8,176 nucleotides of DNA from Promethearchaeota archaeon. GTDB lineage: Archaea > Asgardarchaeota > Lokiarchaeia > Sigyniarchaeales > SOKP01. The notes beneath the pieces were generated by a model. It saw only the letters and a program-made list of their open reading frames with translations. It did not search any database and was not told the DNA's origin. Location of the stretch: assembly GCA_016840695.1 (NCBI GenBank), contig JAEORV010000053.1, positions 1 to 8,176 of the forward strand, in the 5' to 3' direction. Shown piece after piece: positions 1 through 5,920 of this stretch; within the stretch, counting starts at the first letter, position 1, and the number at the start of each line of letters is the position of its first letter. A program made the translations under genes and the position numbers.

Positions 1-100
1 TATTTTAGAAAGATTTAATAAAAAACATGTTGAAGATAGAAATATTCTAAAATTTTATTGAATTAATAAACTGAAAAAATGAATTGATGAGTTTTTAATA
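1..100 (+). promoter_or_regulatory. AT-rich leader upstream of the acetoacetyl-CoA synthetase gene
   Basis: This leader is strongly AT-rich. TATA-like words occur at about 14-24 (TTTAATAAAAA) and 62-69 (ATTAATAA). The second would place a transcription start roughly ten bases before the ATG at 101. No strong Shine-Dalgarno site is visible; TGATGAG at 85-91 is a weak match. The ATG at 80 is followed at once by a stop in its frame, so it is not an alternative start. A reading frame from base 2 stays open for 19 codons to a TGA at 59-61 and could be the tail of an upstream gene, but it is too short to call. Confidence 0.35.
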
Positions 101-2092
101 ATGAGCTACGAAAGAAAAAAACTCTGGGAGCCATCAGAAGAATGGATTAAGAACGCAAAAGCTACTCGCTTCATTGAATTTGTAAACAAGGAATACGGAC
201 AAAATCTTGAAGGTGGTAAGGATTTATACAACTGGTCTGTTGAAATGATACCTGATTTCTGGGATGCCGTGTGGAAGTTTTCTGGAATAATTGCTTCACA
301 GCCTTATAGTAAAGTAGTTGAGGATTTAAGTGTATTTCCTGGAACAAAATGGTTTCCTGGTGCTAAACTAAATTTTGCTGAGAACCTCTTGAAGTATAAA
401 GATGACCAACTGGCTTTTATTTTTCAAGGTGAAACTAAGGTATCAAAAAAAATAACTTACGCTGAATTGAATAAAACTGTTGCTCGCTTAGCTAAGGCTT
501 TAAAAGAGGCAGGTGTTAAGGTGGGTGATAGAGTGGTATCTTATATTCCAAACCTGATCGAGACTCCTGTCGCAATGCTAGCAGCTACGGCAATCGGAGC
601 AACTTGGGCTTCCTGTGGCGCAGAACTTCAACCTAATGCTGTTATCGATCGTTTTGGACAAATTGAGCCTAAAGTTCTTTTTACCGTTGATGGTTATTAT
701 TATAGAGATCAAGCATTTGATATCAAGGAAAATGCAAAAGCAGTTGTAGCCGCTATTCCTTCAATTGAAAAAGTTATAGTTGTTTCCTACATAACAGAAG
801 AAAAATGCAATGTAAGCAGCATTCCTAAGGCTATAAATTGGGAAGATTTTATCTCAAAGGATGACAATCCACCTCTCGAATTTGAGCAATTACCGTTTGA
901 TCATCCTTTATATGTCATGTTCTCCTCTGGAACGACGGGGAAGCCTAAATGCATGGTTCAAGGTGCCGGTGGCGTACTTATTAATCATTTGAAGGAGTTA
1001 ATTCTTTCTACGGATTGTAAGAGAAGTGACGTGCTTAATTATATCACTGCTCCATCGTGGATGATGTGGAATTGGCTCATAAGTGGACTGGCCGTTGGAT
1101 GTACTATATTTCTTTACGATGGTAATCCTCTTTATCCAGATCCATTAAGGTTTTTTGAACTGATTGAAAAGCATAAGGTCTCGATATTTGGTACTAGTGC
1201 AGCCTACCTTCATTACCTCATGGGGATCGACGCAAAACCAGCAGAGAAGTACGATTTAAGCGCGTTACGGGAAATTTCGCAAACAGCGTCGACGCTTTCA
1301 CCCGAAGGATTCGAATATGTTTATAGAGAAATCAAGAAGGACTTATTCTTCAATTCAATCAGCGGAGGGACGGATATTAACGGTTGTTTTGCCGGGGCAA
1401 TACCTATCCTACCCGTTTATTCTGGTGAATTACAAGGTCGAGCCTTGGCAATGAAAGTAGAAGCATATTCAGGAAAAGCGGAGCCTATCGAAGACGAACA
1501 AGCTGAACTTGTATGCGAAGCTCCAGCTCCATCGATGCCAACTCATTTCTGGGGAGACGACGACAACATGACAAAATATAAGGCAGCTTATTTTGATTAC
1601 TACAAGGACGTGGGTAAAAATGTATGGAGACATGGCGATTATATTGTCATTCATAGCGATACAGGGGGTATCACGTTCTGGGGGCGCTCTGATGCTGTAC
1701 TCAAACCAAGTGGAGTACGAATTGGAACCGCAGAAATCTATAATGTGGTAGAACAACTCCCCGAGATTGCTGATTCTCTAGTTATTGGGCAAAAATGGGA
1801 AGGAGACATTCGCATAGTGATGTTTGTTTTACTAAATGAGGGTTATGAGTTAACCGATGATCTGAAGGCGAAAATTAAGACCACCTTACGAGAAAAGACG
1901 TCACCGAGACATGTGCCCAAACTGATTTATGCTGCGCCTTCCGATGGCATTCCCTACACTTTCAGCAATAAAAAGGTTGAGATTGCCGTAACAAAAATCA
2001 TCCACGGCATGCCTGTTGCCAATCGAGGCGCTTTAAGGAACCCAAATTCTCTAGATTTCTACATTGAAATGAAGGATAAACTTCAAAATTAA
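101..2092 (+). CDS. aacS: Acetoacetyl-CoA synthetase (acetoacetate--CoA ligase)
   Basis: Predicted to catalyse acetoacetate + ATP + CoA to acetoacetyl-CoA + AMP + PPi in the cytoplasm. It is an ANL-superfamily (acyl-adenylate-forming) enzyme of 663 residues, the usual length for this subfamily. Its start, LWEPSEEWIKNA, is typical of the family and is followed by an acetyl-CoA-synthetase-type N-terminal region. The phosphate-binding A3 motif SSGTTGKPK lies at 275-283. WMMWNW at 320-325 is characteristic of acetoacetyl-CoA rather than acetyl-CoA synthetases. A5 is GGTD at 422-425, A7 is WRHGD with Asp513, and A8 is GRSD with Arg529. The A10 catalytic lysine should be Lys624 in YTFSNKK; most relatives have SGK, so Asn replaces Gly here. 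The start is the first in-frame ATG and agrees with family length. The gene stands alone and converges on the methyltransferase gene. It could salvage acetoacetate or feed thiolase/beta-oxidation-type reactions. The subfamily call is firm; the pathway is inferred. Confidence 0.95.
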   Translation: MSYERKKLWEPSEEWIKNAKATRFIEFVNKEYGQNLEGGKDLYNWSVEMIPDFWDAVWKFSGIIASQPYSKVVEDLSVFPGTKWFPGAKLNFAENLLKYKDDQLAFIFQGETKVSKKITYAELNKTVARLAKALKEAGVKVGDRVVSYIPNLIETPVAMLAATAIGATWASCGAELQPNAVIDRFGQIEPKVLFTVDGYYYRDQAFDIKENAKAVVAAIPSIEKVIVVSYITEEKCNVSSIPKAINWEDFISKDDNPPLEFEQLPFDHPLYVMFSSGTTGKPKCMVQGAGGVLINHLKELILSTDCKRSDVLNYITAPSWMMWNWLISGLAVGCTIFLYDGNPLYPDPLRFFELIEKHKVSIFGTSAAYLHYLMGIDAKPAEKYDLSALREISQTASTLSPEGFEYVYREIKKDLFFNSISGGTDINGCFAGAIPILPVYSGELQGRALAMKVEAYSGKAEPIEDEQAELVCEAPAPSMPTHFWGDDDNMTKYKAAYFDYYKDVGKNVWRHGDYIVIHSDTGGITFWGRSDAVLKPSGVRIGTAEIYNVVEQLPEIADSLVIGQKWEGDIRIVMFVLLNEGYELTDDLKAKIKTTLREKTSPRHVPKLIYAAPSDGIPYTFSNKKVEIAVTKIIHGMPVANRGALRNPNSLDFYIEMKDKLQN

Positions 2093-2096
2093 ATCT

Positions 2097-2113
2097 ATTC
2101 TTTTTTCTTTTAC
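2097..2113 (+). terminator. Oligo-T terminator after the acetoacetyl-CoA synthetase gene
   Basis: Two T tracts (six T at 2101-2106 and four T at 2108-2111) begin within ten bases of the TAA stop. No stem-loop precedes them. U-rich tracts without a hairpin are the normal intrinsic terminator in archaea, so this fits termination in the narrow gap between convergent genes. Confidence 0.5.
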
Positions 2114-2116
2114 TAT

Positions 2117-2863
2117 TTATTTCTTTCTAAACACATAAATCGCCCACCCAAACGCATCCCGCTCCCATTTCAGATATAGGGTTTTCTCTCTATTTAATTT
2201 GGCTAAGAGTTCAGGAAGGTCGGGATCATCTGGATTTGCTTGGGCGTACATGTCTGTTGCATACCATTGGAGACCGAGGTATCGATCCCACTCATCGGGG
2301 GTGCTCACGAATGTGTACAGCAGTTTTAGACCGAGACTTTCCCCAATTTGCACATTCCCAATATGCGTGCTGAACATCTCATATTTTAATTCTGAAAGTT
2401 CGAAATACTCTTTCGGGGGCTTGTTGATCCAAAACGGTTCTCCCACCACGACGAGCCCGTTGCGCTTGGTTTTGCTCATCAAATATTTAAGCGTGCCCTC
2501 ATGCCCGTTATAAATCCAACTGGCGCCTAGACAACAAGCGAGGTCAAAGCTTTCAGGGGTATCGGGGTGATAATTGGCGCCGTCCATTTCAATTAGTGTT
2601 AAATCAGCATTCGGGACACGCTCTTTCGCTTTTATTTTAGCATCACCAAGGTGGTAAGGCGAGAGATCAACTCCTATAGCGGATACATTGTACTTTTCGA
2701 CGAGCCGAATCAGAAATTCGCCTTTACCGGTAGCGATTTCTAATACTTTTGAACCTGGTTTTAATGTCAAGAGCGTGATAAGCTCGTTTAATTTTTCAAC
2801 GCTCATAGGATTGCACACGAGGTGCTCCTTGTGGGTCACATCATAATATTTCCAAAATTCCAT
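2117..2863 (-). CDS. Class I SAM-dependent methyltransferase
   Basis: A 248-residue Rossmann-fold methyltransferase; the substrate cannot be told. Motif I is VLEIATGKG at 40-48. The acidic residue that would bind the SAM ribose is Asp66 in GVDLSP. Motif III is around Asp94 (IEMDGANY), and motif IV is FDLACCLGASWIYNGHEGT at 106-124. The N-terminal WxxYDxTHxxHxxCNP pattern (4-18) and the C-terminal GEPFW, DEWDRY and LKWERD segments match, from memory, a poorly characterised family in archaea and bacteria annotated only as a methyltransferase. I chose the ATG at 2863 because the conserved region begins directly after it. An in-frame ATG at 2872 is possible. A TTG at 2920 would add 19 residues, but it has no ribosome binding site and seems to run into the flavodoxin remnant. 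By eye this gene is more GC-rich than the redox genes beside it. It lies 140 bases after the flavodoxin gene on the same strand, so it may have its own promoter. Confidence 0.85.
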   Translation of the reverse strand: MEFWKYYDVTHKEHLVCNPMSVEKLNELITLLTLKPGSKVLEIATGKGEFLIRLVEKYNVSAIGVDLSPYHLGDAKIKAKERVPNADLTLIEMDGANYHPDTPESFDLACCLGASWIYNGHEGTLKYLMSKTKRNGLVVVGEPFWINKPPKEYFELSELKYEMFSTHIGNVQIGESLGLKLLYTFVSTPDEWDRYLGLQWYATDMYAQANPDDPDLPELLAKLNREKTLYLKWERDAFGWAIYVFRKK

Positions 2864-2890
2864 AGTTATCATTTTTAAATATGTGGGATA

Positions 2891-2952
2891 CCTATTCAAG
2901 TTTTTTAATATCTTCGTCAAGAATTAGGATGATGATAAGAATATACAATTAA
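2891..2952 (-). pseudogene. Possible remnant of a flavodoxin gene N-terminus
   Basis: Bases 2929-2951 match 3439-3461, inside the flavodoxin gene, at 22 of 23 positions on the same strand. Translated on the minus strand, the spacer reads LIVYSYHHPNS and then a stop, where the intact flavodoxin reads IIVYSYHHNNT. The matching part is the FMN phosphate-binding loop. If two bases (2918-2919) are skipped, reading continues as TKILKNLNR, which resembles the EKVAKVFAK that follows in the intact protein. A partial tandem duplication followed by decay explains this best. The rest of the gene is missing. The DNA match is certain; the pseudogene reading is inferred. Confidence 0.45.
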
Positions 2953-3003
2953 TTATATTTACTAAGGAAATAAACTAATAATTAATATATACCATTTAAA
3001 GAT

Positions 3004-3474
3004 TTATGATGATAGTTTCTGCTTCAAGTTTAAAGCGAAATGTTCCGCATTCTTGAGGTCTTCCGCATTCGGTCTCCCCTTATTCATTCCGCCAAAATAT
3101 TTCATAAAACTATTAGTGTTAAAACCCTTACATTGGAATTCGTTAAGAATCACAAACCCTTTCGATTCGAGTTTTTCCCTAAGGATGGAGTGATCTTTGG
3201 TAGCTTTCTTTTCTCCTGTCAGTGCACCAGTTGAAAAAATGAATGCTTTCCCAGTAGGGGTTTGTGGGAGAGTATCAGCAAGGTCAAGCAGAAGTCTATG
3301 GTGCTTTGCACTATAAATCCCCGAGCCAAAACCAATTAGGTCATATTCTTGGAGCTCTTCAAGTTTCACCTGCTGTGGCGTTTTTAATTGAGCATCAAGA
3401 ACTTTTGCGAAAACTTTAGCAACTTTTTCAGTATTATTATGATGATAGGAATATACAATTATTAGTGATTTCAT
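3004..3474 (-). CDS. Flavodoxin-family protein
   Basis: A 156-residue flavodoxin-like protein expected to bind FMN and carry electrons in the cytoplasm. After strand 1 (KSLIIVYSY), the phosphate-binding loop is SYHHNNT at 9-15, a known variant of the classical TxTGNT loop in which Asn14-Thr15 are kept. The second flavin loop is FGSGIYS (49-55), and STGAL (81-85) fits the third. The C-terminal stretch EFQCKGFNT ... GGMNKGRPN (112-136) matches a subfamily of short anaerobe flavodoxins. The start is the ATG at 3474, because GTGGAG, a good Shine-Dalgarno site, lies six bases before it. A GTG at 3486 would also be in frame but forms part of that site. The gene starts 12 bases after the MDR oxidoreductase A stop and is the fourth gene of the probable operon. 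The redox partner is unknown; the neighbouring MDR reductases or the iron-sulfur protein are candidates. Confidence 0.88.
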   Translation of the reverse strand: MKSLIIVYSYHHNNTEKVAKVFAKVLDAQLKTPQQVKLEELQEYDLIGFGSGIYSAKHHRLLLDLADTLPQTPTGKAFIFSTGALTGEKKATKDHSILREKLESKGFVILNEFQCKGFNTNSFMKYFGGMNKGRPNAEDLKNAEHFALNLKQKLSS

Positions 3475-3480
3475 TAGCAA

Positions 3481-3486
3481 CTCCAC
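3481..3486 (-). promoter_or_regulatory. Ribosome binding site that sets the flavodoxin start
   Basis: On the minus strand GTGGAG directly follows the TAA stop of MDR oxidoreductase A and is separated by TTGCTA from the ATG at 3474. It favours that ATG over the in-frame GTG at 3486 and indicates translation from a shared mRNA. Confidence 0.7.
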
Positions 3487-4473
3487 TTATCCCACTATTT
3501 TTATGACTACATGGCCCTTTTTTTCCCCTGTTTCAACATACCTGTGAGCTTCGGCAGTATCTTCCAAGGGATAGGTTCTATCTACGACCGATTTTATCTT
3601 TCCAGCTTCAATGAGTTCTTTAAGGAACAATAAATCTTCAATTTTTGGATTTGAGGTTCCAACTTTTACTCTCATTGAAGAGAATCGGCTTCGAATATAA
3701 TGTGAAAGCTTAGGATTGGCTAGAAGAAGTAAACCATTTTTCTTCAGAGGTTTTTTAAAATTTGATAAGGATCTTTTACCAACAACATCAAAAATTACAT
3801 CATAAGTTTCCTCGTTTTTGGTGAAATCTTCTTGAGTATAATCAATGACGTGGTCAGCCCCAATTGAGCGCAACATGTCCAATTTATCCGTGCTATCCAC
3901 GCCTGTTACTTCAGCACCAAAATACTTGGCAAGCTGTACAGCAAACGTACCAATGGTCCCACCCGCACCATTAATTAAAACTTTTTGTTGTTTCTGAACG
4001 TTTCCGTTTCCTATAAAATATAAAGCTTCAAGACCACCAACAGGGACGGCAGCGGCTTCTTCATAGGTCATATTAGTTGGTTTTTTTGCCAACAATCCTT
4101 CTTTGGATTCTTCAGGTAGACATGTATATTCCTTGCAAGTCCCCAAATGATTAAAATCTGGTGCCGCAAAAACTTCATCCCCTTCCTTGAATAATATTAC
4201 ATCTTTGCCAACGGCTTCTATTTTCCCAGCTAATTCCATCCCCAATATCGTGATTCTTTTTGGTTTTCTAAGACCAATATAAAGTCGCATGAGGTACCGG
4301 AACATCTTTGCGACTTTCATCCCTCTCATTTCACAGTCCCCCGCGGTTACGGTTGTTGCATGAATCTTTATACATACTTCATTGTTCTTAGGTGTAGGTT
4401 TTTCAACTTCTTGAAGCTGGAGAACATCTGGAGGTCCATACTTAGTCCAAATAATTGCTTTCATTTTATTCAT
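3487..4473 (-). CDS. MDR-family zinc-independent NAD(P)-dependent oxidoreductase A (quinone oxidoreductase-like)
   Basis: A 328-residue medium-chain dehydrogenase/reductase of the quinone-oxidoreductase type, predicted to use NAD(P)H on a quinone, enone, aldehyde or similar carbonyl. The N-terminal GroES-like catalytic domain spans about 1-130. The Rossmann domain follows, with nucleotide-binding NGAGGTIG at 168-175 and strand 2 ending VTGVDST, then GADHVIDY. The four-cysteine structural zinc lobe of zinc alcohol dehydrogenases is absent, so a zinc-free mechanism is likely. The C-terminal AEAHRYVETGEKKGHVVIKI is typical of the family. The sequence is closely related throughout to oxidoreductase B at 4850-5806, so the two are paralogues. 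The ATG at 4473 is used here; the ATG at 4464 would align exactly with the MKAI start of the paralogue, and neither has a clear ribosome binding site. It begins six bases after the membrane-protein stop. Fold confidence is high, substrate unknown. Confidence 0.88.
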   Translation of the reverse strand: MNKMKAIIWTKYGPPDVLQLQEVEKPTPKNNEVCIKIHATTVTAGDCEMRGMKVAKMFRYLMRLYIGLRKPKRITILGMELAGKIEAVGKDVILFKEGDEVFAAPDFNHLGTCKEYTCLPEESKEGLLAKKPTNMTYEEAAAVPVGGLEALYFIGNGNVQKQQKVLINGAGGTIGTFAVQLAKYFGAEVTGVDSTDKLDMLRSIGADHVIDYTQEDFTKNEETYDVIFDVVGKRSLSNFKKPLKKNGLLLLANPKLSHYIRSRFSSMRVKVGTSNPKIEDLLFLKELIEAGKIKSVVDRTYPLEDTAEAHRYVETGEKKGHVVIKIVG

Positions 4474-4479
4474 ATCTAT

Positions 4480-4842
4480 TTAAATCCAGGTCCATGCATA
4501 AAATATTACTAGAAAATTAAAACTAAAACTTACAATCAGCAATAATTGATCATAAGCTTTATATCCCTTTATCCCCGCAAGATTAAAAAGGATAAAGAAC
4601 AATGCCATTATGATGTTCAACACCTTATTTATTGGATTAACCAACGTAACGGTTAGAACAATCATGACAATGGGGATCGCCATTATTCCTGCAGCTATTA
4701 CCCACATGGACGATTTCATTGGTTGGCCTGCCATCTCTCCTTTTGAAAAATCCCCCGCAAAAATGCGAATTACATCTCCTAATAAATAAATTAACATGGT
4801 TGCTACCCATAAGAAAGCAATTATTATTTTTACATCTTCCAT
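4480..4842 (-). CDS. Small four-helix integral membrane protein, DUF6326-like
   Basis: A 120-residue hydrophobic protein with four predicted transmembrane segments at about 5-28, 46-68, 72-93 and 97-120. A short polar loop (30-44) lies between the first two. There is no signal peptide, metal-binding motif or catalytic signature. The LWVATMLIYLLGDV start, the IPIVMIVL second helix and the YAWTW end resemble from memory the DUF6326 family, whose function is not known; that assignment is tentative. The start is well supported: GGAGTGAT, nearly a perfect archaeal Shine-Dalgarno site, lies six bases before the ATG and overlaps the stop of oxidoreductase B. The gene sits between the two paralogous MDR genes with gaps of seven and six bases, so it is surely co-transcribed. 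It may tether or serve these reductases at the membrane, but that is a guess from position only. Confidence 0.8.
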   Translation of the reverse strand: MEDVKIIIAFLWVATMLIYLLGDVIRIFAGDFSKGEMAGQPMKSSMWVIAAGIMAIPIVMIVLTVTLVNPINKVLNIIMALFFILFNLAGIKGYKAYDQLLLIVSFSFNFLVIFYAWTWI

Positions 4843-4848
4843 ATTTCT

Positions 4849-4856
4849 ATCACTCC
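4849..4856 (-). promoter_or_regulatory. Ribosome binding site of the membrane protein, inside the upstream gene end
   Basis: GGAGTGAT on the minus strand overlaps the TGA stop of oxidoreductase B and lies six bases before the ATG at 4842. It differs from the full complement of the archaeal 16S rRNA tail (GGAGGTGAT) by one missing G. The overlap suggests coupled translation. Confidence 0.7.
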
Positions 4857-5806
4857 ATTATTTTTATTATTACATTCCCCTTTTTATGTCCTTTATCGAG
4901 ATATTTATGAGCTTCTACTATTTGTTCCCATGAATAGGTTCTATCTATCGCTGATTTTAGTTTTCCTGCTTCAACAAGTTCCTTAAGGAATATGAAATCC
5001 TCATATTTTATATTCTTTCCATCACCTGAGTCTTTATTAACATTGAGATACTTCCCTGTTTTCTTAAGAGCTTTTTTAGCTCGTGAAGGCTTGAATTTTC
5101 CTACAGCATCATAAACGACATCATATAACTCACCACTTTGAGTAAAATCTTCCTTAGTGTAATCAATTACGTTATCAGCACCTAGAGATTTGACCATTTC
5201 TAAATTTGTGGTACTACACACCCCTGTAACTTCTGCTCCGAAGTACTTTGCTAATTGTAAGGAATATGTCCCCACACTTCCAGAAGCCCCATAGATTAAG
5301 ACTTTTTGTCCACTTTGAATATTAGCTTTTCTAATTACAACTAACGCTGTTAATCCCCCGCCAGCAACTGGAGCGGCTTCTTCAAAGGTCATATTAGAAG
5401 GTTTCGGTGCTAAAATTCCATCCTTCGAGAATCGCCCTTTTTCAGTTTCTTCAGGAAAACAGATATACTCCGCATATCCTCCAAAACGGAATCCTGGGGT
5501 AGCAAAGACCTGATCTCCTTTTTTAAATTTTGTTACATCTTTTCCTACTGCATCAACCACACCAGCTAGCTCGAGTCCAAGTATCTTCACTTTTTTTGGT
5601 CCTCTGAGACCAAAAGACAATCGTGCGAAAAAAGTTATCAAGGGATTAAATCGTGTAAAACCATTACGAAATGTCCAATCTGCCTTTGTTACTGTTGTTG
5701 CATGAATCTTCACAAGTACTTCATTGTCCTTGGGAATCGGTTTTTCTACTTCTTTCATCTCCAAGACTTCAGGAGCACCATATTTCTCATACAGTATTGC
5801 TTTCAT
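4850..5806 (-). CDS. MDR-family zinc-independent NAD(P)-dependent oxidoreductase B (quinone oxidoreductase-like)
   Basis: A 318-residue paralogue of oxidoreductase A and the first gene of the probable operon. It has a GroES-like domain (about 1-130) with [15 protein letters not shown] at the start and a Rossmann domain with YGASGSVG at 172-179. GVCSTTN after the second strand and [13 protein letters not shown] follow. Zinc-binding residues of classical alcohol dehydrogenases are lacking. The expected reaction is NAD(P)H-dependent reduction of a quinone, enone or aldehyde, with the real substrate unknown. It differs most from its paralogue around residues 45-70, near the substrate pocket and dimer interface, and in a shorter segment at 255-268, so substrate preferences may have diverged. 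The ATG at 5806 matches the family N-terminus. No strong ribosome binding site is seen, while a TATA box lies 27 bases upstream, suggesting a leaderless or very short-leader mRNA. Confidence 0.9.
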   Translation of the reverse strand: MKAILYEKYGAPEVLEMKEVEKPIPKDNEVLVKIHATTVTKADWTFRNGFTRFNPLITFFARLSFGLRGPKKVKILGLELAGVVDAVGKDVTKFKKGDQVFATPGFRFGGYAEYICFPEETEKGRFSKDGILAPKPSNMTFEEAAPVAGGGLTALVVIRKANIQSGQKVLIYGASGSVGTYSLQLAKYFGAEVTGVCSTTNLEMVKSLGADNVIDYTKEDFTQSGELYDVVYDAVGKFKPSRAKKALKKTGKYLNVNKDSGDGKNIKYEDFIFLKELVEAGKLKSAIDRTYSWEQIVEAHKYLDKGHKKGNVIIKIME

Positions 5807-5828
5807 GATATTTTATCTTCACGATTCT

Positions 5829-5862
5829 TCTTATAAATAATTTTCTTCTTTTATTTATAAGA
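5829..5862 (-). promoter_or_regulatory. Promoter of the redox operon with a perfect inverted repeat
   Basis: TTTATAAG at 5830-5837 (minus strand) is a good archaeal TATA box centred about 27 bases before the ATG of oxidoreductase B. It is part of a perfect 12-bp inverted repeat: TCTTATAAATAA at 5829-5840 and TTATTTATAAGA at 5851-5862, with a 10-base spacer. Arm centres are 22 bp apart, about two helical turns, so a dimeric regulator could bind both and block the TATA box. It could instead be a weak AT-only hairpin after the iron-sulfur gene. The repeat is seen directly; its role is inferred. Confidence 0.6.
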
Positions 5863-5889
5863 TATATTGCTTTTTTCGGTAATTCAGGT

Positions 5890-5917
5890 AAAAAAACTTA
5901 CTAATAATAATAAAAAA
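5890..5917 (-). terminator. Oligo-T terminator after the iron-sulfur protein gene
   Basis: On the minus strand, six T (5917-5912) and then seven T (5896-5890) follow the TAA stop at 5921-5923 within 28 bases. This double U tract without a strong stem is a typical archaeal intrinsic terminator and suggests the downstream oxidoreductase operon has its own transcript. Confidence 0.55.
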
Positions 5918-5920
5918 TTC

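Noticed and set aside
2..61. Open plus-strand frame from the left edge ending in TGA, possible tail of an upstream gene
   Set aside because: Only 19 codons, no recognisable motif, and such a length is easily open by chance.
1469..1756. 95-codon minus-strand frame
   Set aside because: Lies wholly antisense inside the acetoacetyl-CoA synthetase gene across its conserved A5-A8 region; no family resemblance.
2199..2513. 104-codon plus-strand frame
   Set aside because: Antisense to the methyltransferase gene, whose motifs are intact; the composition is not protein-like.
2864..2920. TTG at 2920 as the methyltransferase start
   Set aside because: No ribosome binding site, the family conservation begins after the ATG at 2863, and the extra codons overlap the flavodoxin remnant.
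3040..3234. 64-codon plus-strand frame
   Set aside because: Antisense shadow of the flavodoxin gene.
4719..4910. 63-codon plus-strand frame
   Set aside because: Antisense to the membrane protein gene; its hydrophobic look is a mirror effect of the coding strand.
5880..5920. Repeated TAA/TTA triplets and A tracts as a possible repeat array
   Set aside because: Simple AT-rich sequence just after a stop codon, better explained as an oligo-T terminator on the minus strand.
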